A stretch of 64,000 nt of DNA from Nepenthes gracilis. Lineage: Eukaryota > Streptophyta > Magnoliopsida > Caryophyllales > Nepenthaceae. Where the stretch lies: NCBI GenBank assembly GCA_033239525.1, contig BSYO01000030.1:6671119-6735118 (forward strand), in the 5' to 3' direction. A model generated the notes under the pieces. The model was given only the letters and a program-made list of their open reading frames with translations. It did not search any database and was not told where the DNA came from. Shown here piece by piece: positions 24,501 to 37,898 of this stretch (the stretch's first letter is position 1; every line of letters starts with the position of its first letter). The translations under genes were made by a program, and so were the position numbers.

Positions 24501-27500
24501 GGATTTTTATGCGTCAGGTGCCTAAAGAAGTCATAGTACGTTAGCGCGGAGATGAAACCGCCAAACTTCATCTCCTCCATGAACCTTGGGATCTGCCTGG
24601 CTTCTGCCACGAAGCGATCCAGAAATCTTCGCGGATTCTCTCCGTGTTTTTGCTTGATGTGAGATAGATGCAAAGGCTGCTTCTCTTCTCAGCGGCTGGA
24701 GGCGTATTATGCCAAGAAGAGATCAGTCAGCTCCCAGAAGCTTCAGATAGAATCTGAGGGGAGGTGATGGAACCAAATGCAAGCGTCCCCCTTCAAAGTA
24801 ATTGGGAAACAATGGCACATGGTTGCATCCTCCAATCCTTGTAGACTTAGATGGGTGCGAAAGTGATTGAGGTGATTCATTGGATCAGCGCTCCCATTGT
24901 ATGAATCAAGGATTGGTATTTTGGATTTTGTCGGCATTGGATGGTTCAAGATCTCCGTTGCGAAAGGAGATCTATCAAGATCCATAGCGTGTTTATCGTC
25001 TTTGAGGACGTGGTTCCAGATCTTCTCCCGTCCCGGATTTGTTTGAGCTGCATTGGCCGATCTTTTGGAGTTGAGATATGTTCTCAACTCTGTCATTCCT
25101 CTGGTGTGGTCAATAGCTGACCAGCTACTACCACCAATGGATCTGATGGCCCGAGAGGCCCCTTCTTAGACCCGGGGTCTTAATTCTGCCTGAGAATATC
25201 GAGGGTTCCTTCGTTTCGGGCTTTCTTCCAGAGTCATGTTGCCTGAACGTTCCTCAAGCCTAAGTTGGCTTTGGGCCTGTGAGGACTCGGGTGTTTGATT
25301 GTCGGTTGGCCTTGCGGATTTCCTGGCCAGTTTCTTCTTCCTTTGGCCTCCTCTCTTGGAGGCCAATGCTGGGGCTGTTGCTGGCGGAGCTCCCTGTTGT
25401 ACGTGCTCCTTGCGGGAGTAGAGTATTTGGAGCTATTGTTCGTATTCTGCATGTGCTCCAGCAGATTTTAAAAGAAGGGTCCTGGCACCCCGTTGACCGT
25501 GGCACCAGCAGCGTGGTCCTAGTCGGGTGAGGTCACGTCTCTGACGGGCTCGCTGACTTGTGCCATCGTGTTCACCATTTTAATTGATGACGTCGGTTTA
25601 GAAAGTGAAGTTAAGGAGAGTATTTGAGGAAGGTGGTTGGCTTTTTGTAAGCTTTCCCAAAGACGGCGCCAATGATGTGTCCTGGATCGAAGCTTTGAAT
25701 AAGTTTGAGTCAAATCGATCGTTGAATTCGGCTCCATTTACCGAGTGTGGATTCTACACATCAATACAACAAACGAGAGGTCAGGTGTCGGCAGGAGGTT
25801 GCCCTAGTGAAAATTCTCCAACGCTCAAGTTAGTAACCAGCCTTCGAAGAATAAGAAGGTTGGGGTGAAAAGAGAAAATAACAAGAAATGTAGCTAGTGT
25901 TTGTGGCTGGGGTTTTGCTCTCCTCGCGAGAGGCTTTCTGTGGCTCGAAAGGAGCACTGGGTTTTGGCATTGTATTTGTGAGGAATGTAGTGACAGAAAG
26001 GGTTGTTCAATGCAAGTGCGGGAGCTTTTTCGTAGAGAGAGAGAGCTCGACGATAAAGGTGAATGCTAGTATTAGGAGCGTTTATGCCTGATATTCAAAG
26101 TGTGTCATGGAGTGAGGTCTCCATGGGCTTTTATAGATGTAATGCTAGGCGACCTTCCTTCGGTAGGAAAGCTTGATTCCCACGCTCTGTTGAGATGGCT
26201 TCATTTATTGACGTGGAGCTTTAATGGCGGTAACGGCACCTTGGGTGGATTACCTTCCTTCTGCATTTTATAACTACTAGGATTTGTTGCAGACAAGGGA
26301 GAGAATCTGGTGCTTTCCTCACGGGGGGTGCGCTGAATCTGTTTGTGACCGTTACCTTGAAGATTGCCTTTTGGGAGAGCACGAGATCAGGGAAGAACGC
26401 CGTTGCTAATCGTGGACGGAAGTGTGGGCCAAACTGGGCCTAGCCCACATGAGGCCTGCTCTTGTGGCCAGCCTACTACGGCGCTTCCGATCAACAGAAA
26501 TGCTAACCGTCTTCTTGAACTAGTCGTCCGCCCTACTGCCAGGCGTAACTAATTTCCTTGGCCTTTCATCCAGTTAACGGTCTGCGTTGACCGTCCAGGC
26601 GCATATATGGGCTTTTGTGGATTTGGGCCGTCTCTCCTTCTTGGGTCGGCCTACTATGGACGTGCCCATCAAAGATGAAACTTCATAATTAGGATTTTGG
26701 CTAATACTTTATCTAAAATCTCAAATTGCTCATCAATAGTCTTTAATAAATCTCGACATTATTATACCGATCAATGGAACCATGAATACTTGTAGGAATT
26801 TTGGTCTTTGTAAATATCAAATTAAAATGATTAGACTACTCTCATCATTTATAAAGAAAAACATCAACTGGAGTATTGGTTTAAGTAAAAGTAGGTGCTT
26901 CGACTTTTCATATAACATAATATATATCCATTCATCCTAAATAAAGAAGAATCATCTCTTTTTAAACTGTATACTTATTACCTTTTAATTTGGGAATATC
27001 ACATCTTATATCGAAAATATTTATAGATTATATAACTACACAAAATAAAACTACATGATTAATATACAATAAATTGAAACAATTAAACAAAGAATATATT
27101 ATACTAATGTAAAGCATACATCATGAATCAAATGATATAAATATTACTTGTAGGTTAAATTTTTAATTCAAGTAGATTCATATAAAACCTCATGATAAGA
27201 CTATCAAATTATGTTTCAATTTTTAATCCATATGGATAAGTTAAGAAAAATAATTTGATATTTTATTCTAATTAATTAATTTAATATAATAAAAATTTTT
27301 TGGGATAAATTTTATTATATTAAATATGATTAATCACAATTAATGTCTTTATACTATTTGTGAGCATAACATATGATTTTATTAATTAAGAATACTATGT
27401 CTAATTTCTAAGTAATTTAAATTATATTAAATACTAGTTATTACATATTATATGTACATAAATATATTTGTATACATTATATAATAAACATTATATGTAT

Positions 27501-30500
27501 ATATATATATATGCTAAATATTGCATAAATAAATAAATTGTGCTTTATATATAACAACCACACATGACAATTGTGATGATTGAGTTTTAATTTATGTTAA
27601 TCGGGATTATTTAAGTTAATATAATTAAAATTAAGGTCTAAAGATGTGGATAATTGGCTAAAAAAAGGGAAAGAATTGCAACTGGACGAAATCGGGCTTG
27701 CGGACGGGGCTAGAACTGTAGCGCACCGGATCCACGCCCTACTGCATCTGGGGTGCAAAATCTAGTGCTGGGCACGCCCGAAGCACATCTGAGCGCCCTA
27801 GCAACCGCGGATTCCAGTAGCTCCATCTCGAGCACAGGTTTGTTATAAAACCGACCGAAGATCAGTTCCACCGCATTTCCAAGTGGTGGAACAGATAGAG
27901 AGAGAGGCTGAAGGGAGAGAGAAGAAAAGAGAAAAAAGGGAGGTAGCTTTCTCTTTTCTTTGTTGCAATTTATTTCCGTTCCTTTCGAGTATTATTGTTC
28001 TAATACTCGTCTGAGCTAAGATTTTGAAATAAAAGTATGAAAATTTTGCATATTTGTCGGTCTACCATAATTTTACAGTGAAAATTATCAAAAACTATCG
28101 TTTAATTATCTGTATCGTAATTAGGTGTATTATTTCAAAATTCTATTCATGTTTGGAAGTATAAAAATAATTTCTATATGTTTGTGCTTTATAGATGTGA
28201 ATTTTAAAGTATTATATACTATTTATATATGATAAAAATTATTATGTATATTTAATTGTGTATTGCATGTTTATTAAATTTGCATTGGACTTCCTAAATT
28301 TTCTTATGTACATTCTAATGTTAAAACTCATATTATGAATTTATTATAATGATAAAATGTATAAGACATTATGAAAAAAGAACAAATTCAGCAATTATAA
28401 TAAGAAAAATATAAACTGTTCTCTAAAAGGGTGAGAACTGAGAATTCAGAAGTAAAAGTGCAAAATTTTTCTAAGTTAAGGAAGTACAAAATTGGACCAA
28501 TGATTGATTAACAAATAGTATATTCTGGCATGCCTTTGTATATTATAGTGGAAGATTGTTTGATTAGTACTACAATACAATCTTGGCCTTGTTTACAGAA
28601 AGACAATATGTAGGTAGCCCACGTCTGAGTCTTGAATAGGAGCACAAAGGCTTTCAATTGTGTAGGAACGAACACTATTTGGGTTTCAATCGACCACTGT
28701 TTTAGCTAATAAGGTCTACTAACCCTGATTCCTAAAAAAATAAGTTTTTAATATGTTTGGTAACCAAGACTAAGGAAGAACAAGATAAGAAATCTGGAAG
28801 AGAATTGTATAAGTATTTTGACCATGTTTTAAGTTATTTCATTCTATGATAATCTCTATTCTTGCTATTATGTTTTAAGTGAAAATATTACATGATCTTT
28901 GTTATATATTGTGTATTGTTAAGTATTTGGTTCACTCATTGCTGTTTTACTAACTCTTTAGATAATTTGTACGAGTTTATGCTTGATAAGTTGGAGTGAA
29001 ACTTGAAGTGTTTAGTTTATGTTCCAGGAGACATTATTTTTGTTAGCCTACTTTTTGGAATAGTATATACTGTATTTAGTTGTTATTTTGTAGTCATCTT
29101 TAGATATAGACTGAGAAGAATATGATCTAAAGTTTTGATTAATTTTGATGACTGTATAAGGAACAATATATCTCAGTGATGATTTCTTTTGTATGAGATG
29201 GACAAATGCTGTAGATATTTATTACTTCCTCAGATTTGTATATGATTGGTTTAACATGCATCTTTCCTTATTATGAAGCTGACATTATATTGTTTGGTTG
29301 ATGCTAGAGTCACAGATGGCATAGCAATGTATTCTGATCCTATGTATATTGAGTTATTATTTATGTACAGGTGAATTAGAATATTTATAGAGAAAGTTCA
29401 CGTCCCATTGATTATGATGTATTTAATTAATAATATTGATAATTAAAGGATAATAATTTATGATTAAGATTAATGATGAATTTTAGGATGTAATCTGGCA
29501 GCCACAGTTTTTGCCAAATGGATGATGTTGGTTTGAATCATCCTGCCCATGGTGCCTTGATGGATTTTTGATTTTTAGAAGTGGGCTGCTTAGAAGCCCA
29601 GGTCGATGGGCATCTAATATAAGGCCCAAATGCATGGGATGAAAAGCGGACCTTGTGCGGAAAAACGACCAATGCTCATATGCCCAAATTTTCTTTTTTA
29701 TGTTATTGTAGCAGATGAACAAAACAATAGTACATTTTCTACCTTCAGCTAGGTCTGTTTCATTCATTTTGATCCGATTTCGAAACCCGATAAAAATTAA
29801 GCCATTTTAATATAAAAGTTGACGTAAATAATTACAAAATTTTTAGTTTTATAATTTCCTAATGATTTTTAACATTAGTTCTTATCAAAACTTTACCAAA
29901 AAAATCAAATTTTAAAATTTTGTAAAATATAAGGTAAGTGAAAAAAAATACAGAATTGTCGAGGTAGAGATTTTGGTGTCTCTGATACCAAATATTAGAT
30001 GAAATTCGATCTTCCATATAAAATATTTGTTACATGAAGACCAAATGCGGAAATAAATTAATGATCAAAAACTAACTTCCCGCCATCAACGTTAATTTCA
30101 ATTGTTTGAATTTCTACAAATTTTCCACTTATTTGGATCTTCCATGCCTTAAGATTTCTCATTGATGGTGTATTATCAGATTATTTGATTTAGAGACCCA
30201 AAACCAAAGCTCCACATATATAAAGACATTTTCTATCAACATGTCCATAGGGTAGTTTGTTGGCCGAAAATGAGGCGGCCCACTTATACAAGCACAATAG
30301 GATCGAAGAGAAGGAAGAAAAGAACGAATAATGACAAACGATATTTACGTGGAAAACCCTTGTGAATCAAGGGAAAAACTTTAAGGACGTTAGTCAGAAA
30401 GATTGCACTATGTTTGTGATGAAGATTACAAAAATGAAGGCGGGTCGAGCCTTCTTCCTCTCCTTTTGTTTTTCCTTCTTCCCTACTCACACACTCTGTT

Positions 30501-33500
30501 TTTCGTATATATTACATTGACCTCACATGCACACACATATATAAAAAAAATCTCAATGGCGAGCCAGCACGTTCTTCCTTGTGGTAGGTGTACGGTTCCC
30601 AAGAGGCATCTATTAGCCTAGCAGTAGACGGCGCATGTTTGCAGCAGCAGAAGTTCTTGGGTTTCCAAAGGTTACCTAAATAGGCAGGTCAACCAACTCC
30701 CCTTTAATCAAGGCAGGTGCTCTGAAATGCCTTAATGAGCCGGTCAATATTTAGTTGACCGCCCTTCCGGTCAACATCCTTGTTTACCGGAATTTCTTCA
30801 TGGGAGAGATTTCCAACAAACTTCCTCTCGACCATGAGGAAGTTAAAGGCCGTTCAAAAAGATGCTTCATTCTTCCATTTTGGTAGAATCTTCGTCATCA
30901 TATCTGCCACGTTCTCTTCCGTGCTAACTTTATCCAATGACAGAAGACCTTTCTCCAGCACCTCTCGCACCCAATGATATCGAACATCAATGTGCTTAGA
31001 TTTGGAATGGAATGATGAGTTTTTACATAAATAAATGGCATTCTGACTGTCACAAAGTACCACATATTTCTCCTGTTGGATGCTTAATTCCTGAACGAAC
31101 TCCTTCATCCATAGCATCTCCTTGCAGGCTTCCGTAACTGCAATGTATTCAGCTTCGGTTGTGGATAGAGCTACACACTTTTGTAGCTTGGATTGCCAAG
31201 AAACTGCACCGCCCGCAAATTTAATCAAGTAACCCGATGTAGATTTGTGTGTGTCAACATCTCCGGCCATATCCGCATTTGAGTGTCCCACCAACTGCGG
31301 TTTGTCACCTCCAAGACACAGGCACCTCTTGGAAGTACCTCGAATATATCTCATGATCCACTTCACGCGGACCATTGCTCCTTTCCGGATTAGAAAATCG
31401 GCTAAGCTGTCCGTGGACGGCGTGAGCTATATCTCCGGTCTGGTGCAACCGAGCATACATCAAGCTTCCGCGGTGATGAGTAGGGAACGCCTTTCATGTG
31501 TTTCTTTTCGTAATCCGTAATCGGACGTTGGCGAGTGCTCATTTTATAGTGATTTGCCAATGGTGTACTCACGGGTTTTGAATTCTCCATATTAAAACGT
31601 TGGAGCACCTTCTCAAGATAATTCTCTTGTGACATCCACAGCTTCCTTGCCTTTCGATCAGACAAAATTTTGACTCCCAGAATCTGTTTGGCAGGTCCAA
31701 GGTCCTTCATGGCAAATGATTTTCCAAGTTGCTCCTTCAGCTTCTTTATCCGATCTCCATTGTGTCCGACGATCAACATGTCGTCTACGTAAAGAAGAAG
31801 AACAACAAAGTCATCATCTGAGAACCTTTGTACAAATACGCAATGATCACGAGTTGTCCGCTGGTACCCTTGACTAGTCATGACTGACTCAAATTTCTTG
31901 TACCACTGCCTGAGAGCTTGCTTTAACCCGTACAGACTTTTCCTTAGGCGCGGACAAGTTTCTCCTTCCCCTTGACCTTGAACCCCTCCGGTTGCTCCAT
32001 ATAGATCTCCTCTTCTAGCTCACCGTGGAGGAATGCCGTCCGGACATCCATTTGTTCAACCTCCAAATCTTGGGCGGCGGCCAGGTCAAGCACTATCCGG
32101 ACGGAGGACATTTTGACAACCGGGGCAAAGATCTCATCAAAATCAATCCCTTTTTGTTGACTGAAGCCCTTCACAACCAACCGTGCCTTGTACTTAGGCT
32201 TCTTGGTATTCTCGTCCTGCTTCAAACGATAGACCCATTTGTTCTTGAGGGCCTTCTTCCCCTTAGGAAGTTTTACCAAGTCAAAGGTGTGGTTTTCATG
32301 AAGGGAGTTCATCTCCTCCTTCATGGCTTCCAGCCATTCCCTTTTACTGTCGTCCTTTATTGCCTCCTCATAATCCTCGAGCTCTCCAGCGTCAGTGAGC
32401 ATTACATATTCATTTGGTGATAGACGAACGGATGGCCGTCTTTCTCGTGAGGACCGTCTAACAGGGACATTCCCTGCCGGTTGAGGTATGACTCCATCAA
32501 TGGTGTCATCACGAGCCGTAACCTCCCTTTCATTTTCCTCAACCGTCTCCTGACCAGGATCCTCTCCTTCTGTTAATACCAGACGAACAGCTTCAGCGCC
32601 CACTTGGTCTATTTGCATGTTGTCACACTTGACATTTCTGTCAATGTCTTCTATTGTCTCATTCTTAACAAAGGTTACGCCCCGGACCGACAAGTTTTCC
32701 GGTGGCTGGATCATAGAACCGTGAGTGATTCATCTTCCCCGTAGCCTGAAAAGACGCACCGAGTCGTCTTTGGCTCCAACTTTATCCTTTCATCTCTTGG
32801 GACATATACGAATGCTTTGCATCCGAATACTCATGAATGATCATAGGACGGCTCCTTGCCGCCCATATCTTTCGGCCACTTCACCATTTAGAGGCTTCGG
32901 GCGAATTGTTGATGATGTAGGCCGCCGTCGGGAGTGCTTCGCAGAACGACGCATGAAGTTTTGCTCGGAAAGCATACAACGTACTCTCTCCAAGAGCGTA
33001 CGATTCATCCGTTCGCTACCCCATTCATTGAGGTGTCTTCGGTGGTGTTTTACGATGCCTAATACCATGTGACTCAAAGAGGCATCAAAAGGTCCCAAAT
33101 ATTCACCGCCATTGTCACTTGGACGACCTTGACTTCTTCCCATGCCTCGCTCCACCGGAGCGTGGAATTGCTCAAAAATACCAAGAACTCCGATCCTTGG
33201 TCTTTGGTGGGTAGATTTGCTAGCCTTCTTGAGCGATATCGATGAAAGAAACAAAATATTGGGCTCCACCAAAAGACTTTTCTCTGAAAGGCTCACACAC
33301 ATCAGTGTGAACTAGTTCTAGGAGCTCCGCCTTTGGACCGGACGACTCCCCATGGAATGAAACTCTTCTTTGCTTTCCTGCCAAGCAGTGAGGACACGCC
33401 TTTTGTCTTTCCTCATTTGCTCCAGTGATCAAGCCTTTCTTAGCTATGTAGGACAGCCCTTCATTACTCATGTGGCTTAGCCTTCTATGCCACAAGTCCA

Positions 33501-36500
33501 TCGTCTTAGAGCTGGTTGTGGCATTTACATCTCCTGCCACTCCACAGGCTTTCATCTGATACAGGCCGGAGGCCTTCATTCCTCTTCTTGCTACAACAAG
33601 AGATCCCCTTGTCGACTTCCACTTCGCCATCGCGAGAAGGTATTGCAATAACCTTCATCATCCAGCGTCGGTGAGATGACATTCAAGGATGTCGGGAGCA
33701 TGACGACGTCCTTGATGCTCGGCTTTGTCCGGTTATTTGTGACGTGGCAACATCTCCTCTCGCCTACTACGGAGATGTTCCTTCATTCCCATTCTTATTA
33801 CTCAAAATCTCCCGGAGTATAAGATGTAAATATTGCCTTTACGGGCGTGGCGTGCAAGGTGGCACTGAGTCGATCACCCAACCGGACTCCTCGTCGTCAC
33901 ACTCGCCACATCTCCTTCACTTGTCGTGAGGAAGACCTTTCCACAGCTTTACTAAGACGGAGGACCTTTCCTCTTCCCGCCCACTGTCACCTTTCTCCTT
34001 TTCCGCATTTTCCCGCTTCCATTTGAAGCAATGCTTTTTAATATGACCTTTCTTACCCGGTGGTGACATTCAAGGTTTTGATACCTCGATCTTGACTTCT
34101 TTGCGGGCTTTCGCCTTGTTTCGATCACGGCCTCTGCTCCTTCCCTAGATTGATCCACAAGTACCTCAGACGTCGAGGCCCCTTGTGACCTCCTTGACTC
34201 ATTTATGAGTAAGGAAGCAATAACTGCATCCAACTCCAAAGTGTCCTTGCCAAACAGCAAGGTTGTGACTATATGATCATAGGAGGCTGGCAGAGAAGCC
34301 AGCAGGACCAACGCCTTGTCCTCCTCCTTGATATCTTCAAAGGCGGACATCTGCGTTAATATCCGGTTGAACTCATCCAGATGCTTCTCGAAGCTTCCTC
34401 CTTCCGACAACCGTAAGCCATAGAACTACTTCTTTATATGGAGCCTGGTTGTCAAGGACTTCGACTTATATCGGCTCTCCAACTTCTCCCAGACCTCCGC
34501 CGGGTCAGTCAAGCCAAGCACCTCCTGGAGAGTGTTCATCTTGATGACGAGCTTAATGGTGCAATTTGCAGAGATCTCTTTTGTCTTGCCACTCATCATT
34601 GGTCATTCTTTGAAGCTTTTCATCCATCTTCTTCGCCTTTATCGTTCCTTCTCTAGTGAGAATGTTCTTCACCCTTTCTTGCAGAGAATGAAGTTACCTG
34701 CCCGTTAAACCTTTCAACGCTAAATAGCAAGTTCTTCGATGATGTCAGCGCCATGGAACAAAGTTCTTAACCTTCCGATACCACTTGTTGGCGGAAATGA
34801 GGCGGCCCACTTATACAAAGTGATAGGATCGAAGAGAAGGAAGAAAAGAACGAATAATGACAAACGATATTTACGTGGAAAACCCTTGTGAATCAAGGGA
34901 AAAACCACGAGACGTTGAGTCCGAAAGGTTGCACTATGTTTGTGATGAAGATTACAAAAACAGTAAGGCGGAAACACACACTCAGTTGAGCCTTCTTCCT
35001 CTCCTTTTGTTTTTCCTTCTTCCTTACTCTCACACACTCTATTTTTCTGTATATATTACATACAGCCTCACATGCACACACATATATAAAAAAAATCTCA
35101 GCCGCCGAGCCAGCACGTTCTTCCTTGTGGTAGGTGTACGGTTCCCAAGAGGCATTTATTAGCCTAGCAGTAGACGGCGCATGCTTGCAGCAGCAGAAGT
35201 CTTGGGTTTCCAAAGGTTACCTAAATAGGCAGGTCAACCAACTCCCCTTTAATCAAGGCAGGTGCTCTGAAATGCCTTAATGAGCCGGTCAATATTTAGT
35301 TGACCGCCCTTCCGGTCAACGTTATGTTGACCGCCCATCCGGTCAACATCCTTGTTGACCGGAATTTCTTCATGGGAGAGATTTCCAACATAGTTATCAT
35401 TCAAAGAGGGAAGTGGGTGAGAGAGTGGATACCCCCAAATCAGGAAACATGGACCATTACATGATGATTTTATTATTTTATTATTATTATTTTTGTTTAC
35501 TGAAAAATTAACACTATCTTCTCTTTATTTTCTACTCGAGTTAATTCTTGTGGGCTTCTTTGGTATTTGGGAGGGTCCGAAGAAAGGTGGTTGCATTAAT
35601 TCCCAGGTAGGGTTGTTTGACGAAGTGGTCTGAACTGGCTAGATGGGCTGATTCGAAGTTCCCAACCCATCATGCATCAGATTACCGTTTCCCACTCAAA
35701 ACATAAATGCTAAGATTGGATCTTGCCTTTGACTCTAGACACAAAACAAAGACAAAATAAAATGAATAAGATTCACTAAAACATCAAAAGACTAATCTTC
35801 GATAAATATGACCCATTGTAGCATTTTGATCATAACTTCTTCTAGAAGGTTTAATAATTGCATGAAACTTGATGCATTGGAAACTAGACTCTTAGAGCTT
35901 TCCAACAATTTATCATTTGACCAAATTCATGCACGAATTCATCTCAAAAGCTCTAAAATGAAGCGTCCCCAAGATTTCTGCCAACAAATTTGAACTAATA
36001 TTGTTTGAAACGAATTTGAGCTTGAGATGCTCCTGCATCAGTTAAAGTTGGTTATTGATAGTTAATGTCTATGTGCAGTTTGTGATGGGAGCTTTTTCCC
36101 TTCCCTTCTCGTGGAAATGTCTGCAGTGGTAGGCTGCTTCAATGACCGTGCTCAAAAGTTACTCGATGTACACTTAGCAACAGGCTTTAAGAAGTACATA
36201 ATGTGGTGCAAGGGCAAGCTAGACAAGGATCATGTTGCCTTGATTCGGGAGGGTCAGGACCTGGTTAGTTATGCAACGATTAATGCTATTGCAGTTAGGA
36301 AAATTCTGAAGAAGTATGATAAGGTATGAATTGATTGAAGAAACTTGGAGCTGTGTTTCTTCTTTCTAATACAAAAAAGTGAGGTTAAACTTAAACATTT
36401 TCTTGTGTTCTTATTCCTAATACAGATACATTACTCAAAGCAAGGTCAGAAATTTAAATCTCAAGCACGAAAGATGCACATTGAGATCCTTCAGTCCCCA

Positions 36501-37618
36501 TGGCTTTGTGAGATTATGGCTTTTCACATCAATCTGAGGGAGAAGGATATCAAGAAAAGGGAGGCACCTGCATTGTTTGATGGGTGCTCCCTTGCATTCA
36601 CTGATGGCAAACCAACACTGACTTGTGAGCTTTTTGACTCTGTGAAGGTTGATATTGACTTGATGTGTTCTATTTGCTTGGTAAGTTGATATTGTCTTCT
36701 ATTTTTAAAACAAACAATCTTGATTTAGAAATGAAATAGGTCAGTCATTGAAGATTCCATAACATTCCATTGGTTAGTAATTTTAGGGTTAGAATTAAAT
36801 GAAATCCAAAACTTCTAGAGGAAGGGAAAACGTTTGAGCATTCAAGTCTGCAAGACATCTGAGTTTGTGCTACAAAATACAGCATGATGAATCGCTTGAA
36901 ACTTTTGTTTGAAGTCACATGCTTAAACTTCTTAACTGTGATGGCAAGCACACAACTGACTTATTTGAGAGTCGTGTAAGGAGAAATTTGTTCTTGCTGA
37001 GCTGATTTGAAATGTTAAAATGTGTTGTATGAAGTAACTAAATTTTGAACAAAAGTAGTTTGGTCTTCGTGGAACCATATATATAATGTTGTTTTTGAGG
37101 CTTATCCCTAAACTTCAAACTATGACAATTTTATTATGTACTATGTGCTTGGTTTGAAGAATACCAATGTCAATTTAAGAGTTGTAATTTTTTGTCACCA
37201 TTTATGCGTGTGTATGAAAGATTAATGGAACTTTTTGGTTTTGTTTCTTATACATTGTTCCTCATCCTGAAGGTAATTTTGTTTCTTGCTTAGTTTTGTA
37301 TCATTTCAGGATTATTTTTCCTTACAAAAAGAAGCAACTGTTTTCATTGTATCTTCTAAGGTTCTTGATATGAGGAGCCATACATTCATACATGCGAGGA
37401 AATGATTTGAAAACCAATATTTGAGGATTTAAAAAAGAAAAAGGAAAAAAGGTTCAAGGATTTCACATTCTAGGGTCGAGGAGGTTTAGATATACATAGC
37501 CCTACCCTTACATAGGAAAAAATGTTGCTTTGTAGTTTGAAGCTGTGATCCCAAGTCATAGTGGAGCAACCTCACCATTGTGTTAAGACTCACCCTCAAT
37601 CTTTACATGTATTTATGA

Positions 37619-37651
<33 letters not shown>

Positions 37652-37866
37652 TTCATCGAAAAAAATGTTTTGTGGTTTGAAGCTGTGACCCCAAGTTATA
37701 GTGGAGCAGCCTCACTATTGTATTAAGACTCACCCTCAATCTTTACATGTATTTATGCATGTATATATCTGTATTTATTTCTCTATCTATATATATCTGT
37801 ATCTATATACATACATATACATACATACATACATACATATACATACATACATATACATACATATAC

Positions 37867-37898
<32 letters not shown>

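Larger units (their letters stand above)
17821..26671 (-). mobile_element. Ty3/Gypsy Tat-lineage LTR retrotransposon
   Basis: An 8,851-bp element with LTRs 17821-18804 (984 bp) and 25673-26671 (999 bp), both TGATG...CATCA, flanked by a perfect 5-bp duplication AAGAT (17816-17820 and 26672-26676). The coding strand is minus: gag, protease, RT, RNase H plus a second archaeal-type RNase H, then integrase, the domain order of the Tat lineage. A primer-binding site lies next to the right (5') LTR. About 1.5 kb of non-coding 3' region with tandem repeats separates integrase from the 3' LTR. The LTRs differ at roughly one base in ten over the stretch I compared by eye, and all genes carry stops or frameshifts, so it is an old, inactive copy. 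It sits in the gag of Copia remnant B. Confidence 0.97.
30258..35390 (-). mobile_element. Ty1/Copia LTR retrotransposon, nearly complete
   Basis: A 5,133-bp element with LTRs 30258-30818 (561 bp) and 34786-35390 (605 bp), TGTTGG...CCAACA ends, flanked by a perfect TAGTT duplication (30253-30257 and 35391-35395). The coding strand is minus, in the order gag, protease/GAG-pre-integrase, integrase, RT, RNase H, which places it in Ty1/Copia; [15 protein letters not shown] and an initiator-tRNA primer site suggest the Tork/TNT1-like group. The LTRs are more alike than those of the Gypsy, so it is younger. Several frameshifts (about 31910, about 31400, within integrase) make it defective. The 45-bp LTR length difference is largely a hairpin-repeat gain or loss. 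Confidence 0.97.
6746..36078 (+). other. Giant intron 1 of NLA (29.3 kb)
   Basis: Donor CCAG|gtaagc after codon 58 and acceptor gtgcag|TTTGTGATGG; joining them restores the family sequence [11 protein letters not shown] across the junction, with the split valine codon in phase 1. The intron is made mostly of LTR retrotransposons of different ages, listed separately. The unassigned parts 6746-7404, 15641-16199 and 35391-36078 show no coding signal. Identified coding remnants are all on the minus strand, antisense to NLA. Confidence 0.93.
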
